From: QHCE01 sp038260095
Lineage (GTDB): Bacteria; Actinomycetota; Actinomycetes; Mycobacteriales; QHCE01
Assembly (NCBI GenBank): GCA_038260095.1
Contig: JBBSOC010000008.1
Location: 1 to 51,578 of the forward strand
Direction: 5' to 3'
DNA length: 51,578 nucleotides
Position 1 is the first letter of the stretch. Each line of letters begins with the position of its first letter. This document shows positions 1 through 7,333 of this stretch, in pieces. Under the pieces are notes generated by a model. That model worked only from the letters and a program-made list of their open reading frames with translations. It was not told where the DNA came from and did not search any database. The translations under genes and the position numbers were made by a program.

Positions 1-105
1 GACTCACGCGAGGACCTGGTAGCAAAGATGATGAACTTCATCAACCACCACAGCGCCACCGCCACGCCGTTCAAGTGGGTCTACGACGCCAAGCACACCG
101 CCTGA
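1..105 (+). pseudogene. C-terminal end of an IS630-family transposase (partial)
   Basis: Frame 1 is open from the first base and stops at TGA 103-105, giving a 34-residue tail. It contains NFINHHSATATPFKWVYDAK, which resembles the last residues of IS630-family DDE transposases (usually a run like F-x-x-x-N-x-x-A-x-P-F-x-W-x-Y). The rest of the element lies outside the window, so I cannot tell whether the copy is complete. It sits just upstream of a histidine kinase that has lost its 5' part, so this element or its decay probably cut the kinase. The exact end of the element was not found. Confidence 0.6.
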
Positions 106-142
106 CCCACATTCAAGACACTTCCGCGCGGAACCACTAGCC

Positions 143-586
143 ATGCTCAAGGATGTCACCAGCGCTTGGGAGCGGGCTACTGGCAGGCGGGTGGTTTTGA
201 AACTTCCCGCGGATGTGGTGCGCCTAGACGGTGCACGCTGGGGTGCCGTGTTGTCGACTGTGCGAGAGGGTTTAACCAATGTCGCCCGGCATTCCATCAA
301 CACTCAGGTGGAAGTGGAGGTCGCAATGACCGAGCCCAGTGGTATTTGGGTGCGGGTGACCGACTCTGTGCCGGATCCGGGTCTGCCGCGACCTCCGGCT
401 CTCGGTGGTGGGCACGGGTTGGTCGGGCTGGCTGAGCGTGCGGCGCTGCTAGGCGGTGCTGCCGTTGCCCACACGACCCCCCAAGGGTGGCAGCTGGAGT
501 TGTCCGTGCCGGCGTTGCCCATTCCGCCACAACCATCGGTACTCCCTGCCGATCACACTCCAGGACGATCGGCAGAGGGCTGCTAG
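143..586 (+). pseudogene. NarL-type sensor histidine kinase, 5'-truncated (ATPase domain only)
   Basis: About 147 residues remain, covering the HATPase_c part of a NarL/DesK-type sensor kinase. The N-box EGLTNVARHS and the G-box GHGLVGLAER are visible. The sensor region, membrane segments and the phosphoacceptor His helix are missing. The frame stays open upstream of the ATG at 143 to about 104, next to the IS630 transposase tail, which fits truncation by insertion. The stop overlaps the start of the response regulator by one base (TAGTG at 584-588), as in a normal two-component operon. Without the His domain it should not phosphorylate its partner. A translated ATPase fragment is possible but no function is expected. 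Confidence 0.75.
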
Positions 587-1239
587 TGATAAGAGTACTG
601 ATCGCCGACGACCAGACCTTGGTGCGCGAAGGGTTCGCTCTACTATTGTCGCGGATACCCGATCTAGAGATCCTCGCCACTGTGGCCGACGGGAACGCCG
701 CTGTGCGCGTCGCGGCGACAATGCGGCCAGATGTAGTGCTGATGGATCTCCGGATGCCTTATCTGGATGGAATAGAGGCCACCCGGCGCATTCACCTACA
801 CGATCCGGGCATCGCCGTGCTGATCCTAACTACCTATCTAGACGATGCCACGGTGTTACCTGCGCTACGAGCTGGAGCTCGTGGCGTGATTGGTAAGGAC
901 GCCACACCCGACCAGGTTCGGGAGGCAATCGCAGCGGTGCACGCCGGTCATTCAGTGCTACCCAACAGCGTTCAGACGGCGATGCTGGCTGATGCCCAGG
1001 GTGGCCGTTCTCATGTTCGGGGTAGTTTGAGTCCTCGTGAGCTTGAGGTGCTGAGGCTGCTCGCCGAAGGAGCACGCAATGACGACATTGCCTCCAGGCT
1101 GGGTATTTCAATCGGCACGGTTAAGACACACGTCAATAATGTGTTCGCCAAGACCGGCGCTCGACTACGGCGAGACGCCATCGCCTATGCTGCGGCGCGC
1201 GGTCTGCTGGAAGGCATCACGCCCAGGCACGGTCACTAG
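586..1239 (+). CDS. NarL/FixJ-family two-component response regulator
   Basis: 217 residues from GTG 586, which overlaps the stop of the kinase remnant. The N-terminal receiver domain has D8/D9, the phosphoacceptor D54 in VLMDLRMP, the Thr in LILTTY and K104. The C-terminal LuxR-type helix-turn-helix starts at LSPRELEVLRLLAEGARNDD and continues through GTVKTHVNNVFAKTGARLR. Length is normal for the family. It would bind DNA as a dimer when phosphorylated, but its cognate kinase just upstream is truncated, so it may be an orphan or driven by another kinase or small phosphodonors. No target promoter can be named from the sequence. Confidence 0.93.
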   Translation: MIRVLIADDQTLVREGFALLLSRIPDLEILATVADGNAAVRVAATMRPDVVLMDLRMPYLDGIEATRRIHLHDPGIAVLILTTYLDDATVLPALRAGARGVIGKDATPDQVREAIAAVHAGHSVLPNSVQTAMLADAQGGRSHVRGSLSPRELEVLRLLAEGARNDDIASRLGISIGTVKTHVNNVFAKTGARLRRDAIAYAAARGLLEGITPRHGH

Positions 1240-1297
1240 CCCCGCGTCGCTTCAACTACATCATTGGAGAACAGGTCGGTTCAGCTAACCTTCCTGT

Positions 1298-1656
1298 TCC
1301 ACAACGCTCGAAACAGACGGCGCGGGGCAATGGCAGATCAATGGTGCACCCGCGCGCTACCTGGACGGCTGCCTCGATGTGGACCTAGAATCCTCGGCAC
1401 TGACCAACGCCCTGCCGGTGCGGCGAATGGGCCTGACGGTCGGCACATACGCTGCCGCCCTGGCAGCGTATGTGCGAGCTCTGGACCTTTCCGTCGAGCG
1501 GCTCGCCTCGAGCAGACTTACGTTCGCGGCGACGACCAAGATTCCCACCAGCGCTACAACTACACTGCTCCCGCCTTCGGGTTCACGTGTCAGCTGATCT
1601 ACGACCATTCCGGCCTCGTCCTCGACTACCCCGGAATCGCCGTTCGCGCCGGATGA
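1298..1656 (+). pseudogene. Glycolipid-binding family protein (PF06475-like), truncated and frameshifted
   Basis: The second half of a putative glycolipid-binding domain protein can be read across two frames. Frame 2 from about 1304 gives YLDGCLDVDLESSALTNALP and continues to SVERL near 1503. Frame 1 then resumes with LEQTY and ends APAFGFTCQLIYDHSGLVLD...AVRAG at a TGA (1654-1656). The shift is explained by about 5 extra bases, where a simple CTCGAG has become CTCGCCTCGAG near 1500-1511. The N-terminal half of the family domain is also missing. The family name is from remembered similarity. Confidence 0.6.
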
Positions 1657-1866
1657 CCCGCCCTTTGCGCGGACCGCGCTGCTGGACGGCACCTATCGGG
1701 AGGTCGCTTCCCGGCTGCCGGTGAACGCGCAGATCGTCTTCGACGACGCCGGGCGGCTGCACTTCGCCGCGCTGGAGCCGGAGCCCGAGACGGCTTCGCT
1801 GCTGGAGCTGCGGGCGGCGGTGAACGCGATGCTGCCCAGGGTGGACCTGCCCGAGGTGCTGCTTCA
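1640..1866 (+). pseudogene. Internal fragment of a Tn3-family transposase
   Basis: An open stretch in frame 2 reads ...LLDGTYREVASRLPVNAQIV then a segment ending AAVNAMLPRVDLPEVLL. This matches the middle region of Tn3-family TnpA proteins, where L-P-R-V-D-L-x-E-x-L-L is characteristic just before the catalytic core. Both ends are missing. The fragment stops where the convergent monooxygenase gene ends (1864). A second Tn3 transposase fragment, the C-terminus on the opposite strand, lies at 4048-4204, so the two may be relics of one rearranged transposon that carried the genes in between. Confidence 0.55.
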
Positions 1867-2973
1867 GCCCGGTTGGAAGAACGCAAGCATTCTCTGGCTG
1901 GCGTCCGGCGATGTCAGGATTTCCTGCATGCGTGCGGACATCCGGGCGGCAGCGCTGGTGCGTTCGAACATCTCGCGTTCGTATTCTTTGACGCCGGCGG
2001 GAAAGTTGTCCGGGTGCGCGACCAGCGCGAGGCCGAGCAGGGAGCCGTCGAGCAGCGCCATGTTGGCGCCCTGCCCCACGGGCGGCATCAGGTGCGCGGC
2101 ATCGCCGAGCAGCGTGACGTCTGGCGTGGACGGCCAGTTCAGGCCGACCGGGAGAGTGGTGATCGACCGCGGCAGGACTGTGTCGTCGCAGGCGGCGATC
2201 AGTGCGGTGAACCGTGAGTCCCAGCCGGTGAACAGGTCGATCAGCCGCACCTGGGCGGCGGCTGGATCGCCGAACGGGATCCCACTGGTCGCGAACCAGT
2301 CCTCGGCGCTGTTGTAGAAGCTGAGGTAGATGCGTACGCGGCCGTCGCTGTTGCGCTGCGCCGACAGGGATTGTCCGTTGCCGAGCACCCAGTAGTTGCC
2401 GCGCCCAACCATCGCCGCGAGGTCGGGGTGGGTGTGGTCGATGTCGGGAATACCGAGCTCAACGACGTTATGGCCGGTGTGCGCTGGTCGGGCGTCGGTG
2501 AGCAGCTCGCGGACCCGGGAGTCCGCGCCGTCGGCGCCGACTAGCAGGTCATATGTCGCCCTGTTGCCGTCGGTGAAGTGCAGCAGGCCGTTGTCGGCGT
2601 GTTCGAACGCGTGCCCCCAGCGCACCATGTGTTCGGGAAGAGAGTCCAGCAGCAGGTTGCGCAGATCGGCACGGTCGACCTCGGGTCGCTCGAGTGGGGC
2701 GTCGTCGGGCGTGTCCTCCTGGAGCAGCAGGGTGCCGTCTGGCTCCAGAAGGCGCAGGTCCTGCCCTTCGGCGCGGGCGATCGCGTGGAACTGGTCGATC
2801 AGGCCGGCCTCGCGCAGCGCCCGCTGCCCGGAATGTATGTCGAGCATGCCGCCTTGACCGCGCGCGTCGCGCGACGGTTCACGTTCGTATACGGCAGCGT
2901 CGATGCCGTTCATGTGCAGCACCCGGGCAAGGGCCAGGCCGCCCAATCCGGCTCCAACGATGCTGATGGTCAT
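1864..2973 (-). CDS. FAD-dependent monooxygenase (PHBH/TetX-like)
   Basis: 369 residues from the ATG at 2973, chosen because a strong ribosome site (GGAGG) lies about 7 bases upstream; longer in-frame starts lack one. The Rossmann FAD motif is at the N-terminus (VGAGLGGLALARVL) and the second FAD motif near the C-terminus is LLGDAAHLMPPVGQGANMAL. Family members hydroxylate aromatic or drug-like substrates using NAD(P)H; the TetX group inactivates tetracyclines, but the substrate here cannot be assigned. The C-terminus runs into the Tn3 fragment, so the last few residues may have been replaced. Together with the CDF-like transporter it lies between two Tn3 transposase relics and may be transposon cargo. 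Confidence 0.85.
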   Translation of the reverse strand: MTISIVGAGLGGLALARVLHMNGIDAAVYEREPSRDARGQGGMLDIHSGQRALREAGLIDQFHAIARAEGQDLRLLEPDGTLLLQEDTPDDAPLERPEVDRADLRNLLLDSLPEHMVRWGHAFEHADNGLLHFTDGNRATYDLLVGADGADSRVRELLTDARPAHTGHNVVELGIPDIDHTHPDLAAMVGRGNYWVLGNGQSLSAQRNSDGRVRIYLSFYNSAEDWFATSGIPFGDPAAAQVRLIDLFTGWDSRFTALIAACDDTVLPRSITTLPVGLNWPSTPDVTLLGDAAHLMPPVGQGANMALLDGSLLGLALVAHPDNFPAGVKEYEREMFERTSAAARMSARMQEILTSPDASQRMLAFFQPG

Positions 2974-2986
2974 GGTTGCCTCCGAT

Positions 2987-3115
2987 TCACCGTATTGCCT
3001 GCTCGCGGGACATCGACCCGTAGTACGCATGGGCCACCACCGGCGGGGCGCCGAACGCGATCCCGGACTCGCCGATCACCTCGGCCGGGAACGTGGTCAG
3101 CTGGCCAGCCTCGGC
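2987..3115 (-). other. Unrecognised coding-like remnant between transporter and monooxygenase
   Basis: The minus-strand frame ending at 2987 reads as a plausible protein tail (FPAEVIGESGIAFGAPPVV then AHAYYGSMSREQAIR, stop). It lies between the transporter stop (3133) and the monooxygenase start. There is no clear start codon with a ribosome site, and I do not recognise the family. It is probably the C-terminus of a deleted gene, but chance is possible. Confidence 0.25.
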
Positions 3116-3132
3116 CGGCCAGTGGTGACGGG

Positions 3133-3819
3133 TCAACAGCAGTCGTCGCCGCGCCAGGATTGGATGCCTTCCCATACCGACCAGCCGGCGATAGCCAAGC
3201 CGACGGCCGGGTCGATCCACCAGCCGCTGGGCCAAGCTGCAATGACCGCGAGCCCGGTCAGGACAGCGGCAGCTTGGGCGGCGCATAGGTAGTTCTGCAC
3301 GCCCTCACTTGCGGTGGTGCCGGAGTCCAGGCGAGCGCCGAGTCGTCGCTTCGAGAACCCGAGGACGGGCATGACGATAAGACTGGACGCGGCGATGGCC
3401 ATACCTAGCACGCTGACCGCGGCCCGATGGGCGGTGACCAGGTCATGGACCGCTTGGACAGCCACGTATGGGGCGAGTAGCCAGAAGCTGACTGCGACCG
3501 CCTTCTGCGCGGTGTGTTCGGCGGTGTCGGACAGTGTGCGCGTACCGGTGAAGCGCCACACGACAATGATGCTGGCCAGGCTCTCCACAACACTGCCCAA
3601 TGCCCAGCCGATCAGGGCGATCGAGCCGGTCGCGGATCCTTGCCAGATACCGATGACACCTTCGATACCCATCCATACCAGCGAGAACCAGGCCAGGACT
3701 CGGGCCCACCGGGTGGCCCGCAACCAGCCCGTATCCGTGGCGCCGCTGCTAGTGTACCAGTCCCCGACGCACGCGGCGGCTGTGATGCTCGCGCTAGTGA
3801 TGTGGGTGGAGTCGGTCAC
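3133..3819 (-). CDS. CDF-like cation transporter, divergent
   Basis: 228 residues from GTG 3819, preceded by AGGAG 8 bases upstream. Five or six hydrophobic segments are visible. The order of segments and the phrase GSIALIGWALGSVVESLAS resemble a cation diffusion facilitator core, but the usual His/Asp metal-binding pairs of membrane helices 2 and 5 are not obvious and the cytoplasmic domain is short or absent. The protein ends in GDDCC, a possible metal-binding tail. A small Cys-rich ORF (CGCGGCG) ends just before the start codon, which supports a heavy-metal context. It lies between Tn3 transposase relics and is likely mobile cargo. Confidence 0.65.
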   Translation of the reverse strand: MTDSTHITSASITAAACVGDWYTSSGATDTGWLRATRWARVLAWFSLVWMGIEGVIGIWQGSATGSIALIGWALGSVVESLASIIVVWRFTGTRTLSDTAEHTAQKAVAVSFWLLAPYVAVQAVHDLVTAHRAAVSVLGMAIAASSLIVMPVLGFSKRRLGARLDSGTTASEGVQNYLCAAQAAAVLTGLAVIAAWPSGWWIDPAVGLAIAGWSVWEGIQSWRGDDCC

Positions 3820-3824
3820 GACGG

Positions 3825-3926
3825 TTACTCCTGTGGGCAGGGGTTGATGCCGGTCTCGTGATGGGCGCGGCCGGCGGGTAACCGCACTCCACAGCCTCCA
3901 CATCCGCACTCATGCTCAGATGACAA
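3825..3926 (-). CDS. Small Cys-rich leader ORF upstream of the CDF-like gene
   Basis: A 33-residue frame from TTG 3926 contains EHECGCGGCGVRLPAG, then HHETGINPCPQE, with stop 5 bases before the transporter GTG. The ribosome site of the transporter (AGGAG) overlaps its last codons. Four closely grouped Cys plus nearby His residues could bind metal, so it might be a translated leader or the tail of a lost metal-responsive regulator. No good ribosome site precedes the TTG, and other frames across the same DNA are also open, so the call is weak. Confidence 0.3.
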   Translation of the reverse strand: MSSEHECGCGGCGVRLPAGRAHHETGINPCPQE

Positions 3927-4047
3927 TGTAACGTGGGTGGGATGCCCGGACCAACCAGTACTGCCCACCAGTTGGTACAGGCAGGAAGGATTGGTGGAAT
4001 GCGGCGAGTTCCTCGGCGAGCACGCGGTGACCAGCGGCACCGGTTAT

Positions 4048-4204
4048 CTAGTCGTCGGCCGGTTCGCTGGGGTCTCGCAGTGTCCGCTGCCAGTCGGTGG
4101 GTGAAGGTATAACGGCCGTACATGTTTAGTCGCCGGTCGATCAGGGGTGAGAGTCGGGCGGCGTGCTCATTAGGCATACGATGCGCAACTCGACGTCTAA
4201 CCTT
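4048..4204 (-). pseudogene. C-terminal fragment of a Tn3-family transposase, frameshifted
   Basis: On the minus strand one frame reads NEHAARLSPLIDRRLNMYGR then YTF, matching the Tn3 TnpA C-terminus (usually L-S-P-L-x-x-x-H-I-N-x-x-G-R-Y-x-F). A neighbouring frame then supplies WQRTLRDPSEPADD and a stop at 4048, matching the usual L-R-P-L-R-D-P ending. A small indel near 4100 separates the two. Everything upstream in the transposase is missing. With the fragment at 1640-1866 it brackets the monooxygenase and CDF-like genes. Confidence 0.6.
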
Positions 4205-4219
4205 AACTCTAGGGTTAGA
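4196..4219. promoter_or_regulatory. 7-bp inverted repeat upstream of the phosphatidyltransferase gene
   Basis: TCTAACC (4196-4202) and GGTTAGA (4213-4219) form a perfect 7-bp inverted repeat with a 10-base spacer, 43 bases before the start at 4262. It may be an operator or part of the promoter region, but no regulator can be named. Confidence 0.3.
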
Positions 4220-4261
4220 GATGTGGTGAGATCCCCGTTGGAAACAGGATGAAGGCAGCCG

Positions 4262-4900
4262 ATGGAGCTCAAGGTCAAGCTGAGCTTAAGTGATCCAGAG
4301 CAGGCAGACGTTGAACGGTCACGCATAATCACGGTGCCCAACGCGCTGAGTATGCTAAGGATCGCCGGAGTTCCACTGTTTGCGTGGCTTATCGTGGGTC
4401 CTGCCGCCTACGAATGGGCCGCGGTTGTGCTTATAGTTAGTGGTTTCACCGATTGGTTAGACGGTTACCTTGCCCGTCGTCTGCGGCAAACTAGTCGGCT
4501 CGGGCAGTTTCTTGATCCGCTCGCTGACCGGCTCTATATTTTCGCGTCGCTGTTGGCGTTGCTTGTCTCTCAGATTGCGCCAATTTGGTTGGTGGCCGCG
4601 ATTGTGGTCCGGGATGTGTTACTGCTATGCACAGGACCAATTTTGTTGCGCCGGGGGTACCGATCGCTAGCTGTGAATTTTGTGGGAAAAGCCGGAACAA
4701 TGGGGCTACTCATCGCAATCCCGATGTTGCTGTTAGGTGCATCGCAAGTACCGCTGCATGCGGTGATAGCGACTGTCGCCTGGGCATTCGCGTTGTGGGG
4801 AGTGGCGCTGTACTGGGTGGCGGCGGCACTGTACTTTGCGCAACTACTCCAGATTATGCGCGGCACGCTTCCGTCAGCTTTGGATTCATCAAACGTGTAG
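4262..4900 (+). CDS. CDP-alcohol phosphatidyltransferase (PgsA2-like)
   Basis: 212 residues. The CDP-alcohol phosphotransferase signature D-x2-D-G-x2-A-R-x8-G-x3-D-x3-D is complete (TDWLDGYLARR then GQFLDPLADR), on a background of about six membrane segments. Such enzymes transfer a phosphatidyl or similar group from a CDP-lipid to an alcohol, for example glycerol phosphate for phosphatidylglycerol or cardiolipin synthesis. Position before gcvH and garA corresponds to pgsA2 (Rv1822) in M. tuberculosis, whose exact substrate is not settled from sequence. An AAGGCAG-like site precedes the ATG. It lies 48 bases before gcvH and may be cotranscribed. Confidence 0.88.
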   Translation: MELKVKLSLSDPEQADVERSRIITVPNALSMLRIAGVPLFAWLIVGPAAYEWAAVVLIVSGFTDWLDGYLARRLRQTSRLGQFLDPLADRLYIFASLLALLVSQIAPIWLVAAIVVRDVLLLCTGPILLRRGYRSLAVNFVGKAGTMGLLIAIPMLLLGASQVPLHAVIATVAWAFALWGVALYWVAAALYFAQLLQIMRGTLPSALDSSNV

Positions 4901-4948
4901 CAAAGACACCGGACCAGTTCTGACCAACTAGACACTAAGGTAACTCCT

Positions 4949-5365
4949 ATGGCTCACGCCTTTGCAACTCCACCGGAACTGCGTTATACCCCAGAACATG
5001 AATGGATAGCTCTACCGAAAGACCCTGGAGGGGGTAAAACGCTCCGGATCGGAATAACCGACTTCGCGCAAGATGCACTCGGTGACGTCGTGTACACCAA
5101 TCTCAGTCCGGTCGGAACCAAAGTGATCGCCGGCGAGCCTCTAGGGGAGATTGAATCCACCAAAAGTGTTTCTGACATATATTCCCCACTCAGCGGCGTT
5201 ATCGCCAACCTAAACCCTGCACTACAGGATCAACCTGAACTGATAAACCGTGAACCTTACGGAGAGGGTTGGCTGCTTGAACTGCGAGTGGAGGAGCTGG
5301 CTGGCATGGACGCGCTGCTGGATTCCACGGAGTATGGCAAGCTAACAAGTAACCAAGCTCAGTAA
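4949..5365 (+). CDS. gcvH: Glycine cleavage system H protein
   Basis: 138 residues, normal for the family. The lipoyl attachment site is K72 in GEIESTKSVSDIYSP, preceded by the typical ITDFAQDALGDVVY. The lipoylated H protein carries the aminomethyl group from GcvP to GcvT and is reoxidised by Lpd. A short Gly-rich insertion (PKDPGGGK) follows the TPEHEW motif. It is followed 21 bases later by garA, and gcvP is 3.4 kb downstream, while gcvT is not in this window, as is usual for the mycobacterial arrangement. Confidence 0.96.
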   Translation: MAHAFATPPELRYTPEHEWIALPKDPGGGKTLRIGITDFAQDALGDVVYTNLSPVGTKVIAGEPLGEIESTKSVSDIYSPLSGVIANLNPALQDQPELINREPYGEGWLLELRVEELAGMDALLDSTEYGKLTSNQAQ

Positions 5366-5386
5366 CGACAAGTGAGGCATTTCACT

Positions 5387-5860
5387 ATGGCCAGCAGCTC
5401 CGACCACTCTCAGGAGCGGGACACACCTCAGCTCGACACCACCTCCACTATGATGCTCGGTGCAATAGAGGAACTGGATTCCGACAGCGCTGTCGGTGCG
5501 GAGAATGCTCAACACGCTGCGAGTCTGCCAGCTAATGTCGCGTTGCTTATTGTGCGTCGTGGACCTAACGCAGGCAGCCGCTTTCTGCTAGATAACGAGC
5601 TGACGAATGCGGGGCGGCACCCCGAGAGCGATATTTTTCTCGATGATGTCACTGTTTCCCGCCGACATGCCGAGTTTCAACGTGAAAACTCAGTATTCAC
5701 TGTACGAGACCTTGGCAGCTTAAATGGAACATACGTTAACCGTGAGCGGGTTGAGTCAGCAACGTTGGCCAGTGGAGATGAGGTTCAGATCGGCAAATTC
5801 CGGCTGAGTTTTTTGCTCAGTGCGGCCGCTGGGCGCGGTAGTCGTTCCGTGACGCGGTAA
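5387..5860 (+). CDS. garA: FHA-domain regulator GarA (Odhl-like)
   Basis: 157 residues from ATG 5387, chosen because GAGG lies about 10 bases upstream; an upstream GTG at 5372 is possible. The N-terminal tail carries DTTSTMM with T18/T19, the position of the PknG/PknB-type phosphothreonine motif of GarA/OdhI. The FHA domain follows (about 52-145) with all key residues: GRHPESDIFLDD, VSRRHAEF and LGSLNGTYVN. The family binds and inhibits 2-oxoglutarate dehydrogenase and glutamate dehydrogenase in its unphosphorylated form, so it links Ser/Thr kinase signalling to glutamate metabolism. A glutamate importer is encoded about 6 kb downstream. Confidence 0.93.
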   Translation: MASSSDHSQERDTPQLDTTSTMMLGAIEELDSDSAVGAENAQHAASLPANVALLIVRRGPNAGSRFLLDNELTNAGRHPESDIFLDDVTVSRRHAEFQRENSVFTVRDLGSLNGTYVNRERVESATLASGDEVQIGKFRLSFLLSAAAGRGSRSVTR

Positions 5861-5899
5861 ATCGGTCGAGATGAGTACCACAAGAATGAGCACGCCAGA

Positions 5900-6811
5900 G
5901 TGAACGTGGAACGTGCAGCTGTGCCCTCCTGTTCCAGCATCGGTGAGGTACTCGCTGAGCTGCGCACCGATTTTCCGGACACCACGATCTCCAAGCTGCG
6001 TTTTTTAGAGTCTGAGGGTCTGGTTGAGCCTGAGCGCACAGCCGCCGGCTACCGTAAATACTCTGACCAAGATGTAGCACGGTTGCGGTACGTGTTGACG
6101 GCGCAGCGAGACCATTACTTGCCGTTGAAAGTCATTCGCGACCATTTAGCCTCCATAGACCAAGGTGTGCTGCCGCGTGTGCAAACCACCCCATCTGGCA
6201 GTGAAACTGCTATGCCACGAATTCTGCGGGCGTTAGAGCCGCTCGCAGAGCTAAAAGGGTGCGCCAATAGGGCATCTGCCAAGGCCGCAGGAGCCGCCGC
6301 CTACGAAGGTAGGCAAGGTGACGAGAACACAGGCAGGGGCCTATCGGCGCACCCTTTAAACCGACTGGATGAACCAGAGGCCATAAATCCCCAGGCAGCA
6401 TCTAAGCCCGCGGAGGACCAGTCCGGCTTACTCACCCGTGAGCAGCTAGTGGTCCTCGCCGGCATCGATGAGGAGCTGCTCGGGCTCCTAGAGCAGTTCG
6501 GCCTCCTTGCCGCCGACCGTGACGGCAGCTTTGCCGAGCATGATGTCGAGATTGCGCAGGCAGCGGTAGGGCTGGCGGGCTATGGCATTGAACCTCGGCA
6601 TTTACGGGCATTTCGTGGCGCCGCTGACCGAGAAGTTGGTCTGTTCAAGCAGGTCATTGCACCGTTGGTACGTCAAAGCAAACGACGCGACGTATCTGAA
6701 GTTGCTGAAGGTGGTAGCGACCTGGCACGCGAGACGGCCACGCAGCTGTGTGCGCTCTCAGTGCAGCTGCATACCGCACTGACGCGCTCGGCGCTTCGTC
6801 AAATCCTCTAG
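5900..6811 (+). CDS. ftsR: MerR-family regulator, FtsR/Rv1828-like, with a long linker
   Basis: 303 residues from GTG 5900 (GTG 5906 is an alternative). The N-terminal winged helix-turn-helix is clear: SIGEVLAELRTDFPDTTISK, LRFLESEGLVEPERTAAGYR. The C-terminal dimerisation/effector part contains LTREQLVVLAGIDEELLGLL. Homologues in M. tuberculosis (Rv1828) and Corynebacterium (FtsR, activator of ftsZ) are about 250 residues. The extra length is a low-complexity Ala/Gly/Asn-rich stretch around residues 118-170, just after the DNA-binding domain. Its position after garA is conserved. Confidence 0.88.
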   Translation: MNVERAAVPSCSSIGEVLAELRTDFPDTTISKLRFLESEGLVEPERTAAGYRKYSDQDVARLRYVLTAQRDHYLPLKVIRDHLASIDQGVLPRVQTTPSGSETAMPRILRALEPLAELKGCANRASAKAAGAAAYEGRQGDENTGRGLSAHPLNRLDEPEAINPQAASKPAEDQSGLLTREQLVVLAGIDEELLGLLEQFGLLAADRDGSFAEHDVEIAQAAVGLAGYGIEPRHLRAFRGAADREVGLFKQVIAPLVRQSKRRDVSEVAEGGSDLARETATQLCALSVQLHTALTRSALRQIL

Positions 6812-6843
6812 CTGGTAATGCTCAACCCTGAATAATTCGTCGA

Positions 6844-7190
6844 TCACCTTTCACTGGCGCTCGACTCGGCCGCGGCTTTGGTGACCTTCATACCTTCGTG
6901 GCTGGTGAGTTCATCGAGATACGCGGACACCGGGCCGAGGGTGATGAGACCGCTGCCTGCTCCGGCGAGCTCGACGACGGCCTGTCTGAGCGCAGTGAGC
7001 GAACGTTGCATCATGTCCTGGTCTCCCACAATGACGGCGGCGCGAGCGAGAAAACACCACAGAGCCTCGAGCATGTGGTCGGGCGGGGGTTCGGGAACTG
7101 TTCGGAGTTCGGCCGCTGCCCGCTGGTGCTGACCGGCGCGACTCGGACCGATCGCTTTGCTGACCTTTACCAGCGCCGTAGTAACAGGTG
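6844..7190 (-). pseudogene. C-terminal remnant of a BTAD/SARP-type transcriptional regulator
   Basis: A minus-strand open frame gives PEPPPDHMLEALWCFLARAA then VIVGDQ, an Ala-rich helix pair and AGAGSGLITLGPVSAYLDEL before its stop. This matches the end of large actinobacterial regulators with bacterial transcriptional activator domains. No N-terminal DNA-binding or ATPase part exists upstream. The frame remains open to about 7190 without a start and ribosome site. It interrupts the otherwise conserved ftsR - nuclease order, so it is an inserted and decayed foreign piece or the end of a lost gene. Confidence 0.5.
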
Positions 7191-7333
7191 TTGCGGTGCG
7201 AGATCCCCCTTCGCTCAGTGTAGGTTCGGAGCAGGCATAAGGATTTGGCTAGATGTACGTGACAGTTAGGTCAAAGTCCTATGTGTCTGTGACATCGCTG
7301 GTGTTCAGGGGCCTCTCAACAGCTGGAGCGGGA

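Noticed and set aside
2578..3288. Plus-strand frame of 236 residues
   Set aside because: It is antisense to the FAD monooxygenase, whose FAD motifs and ribosome site are clear. The composition is that of a shadow frame.
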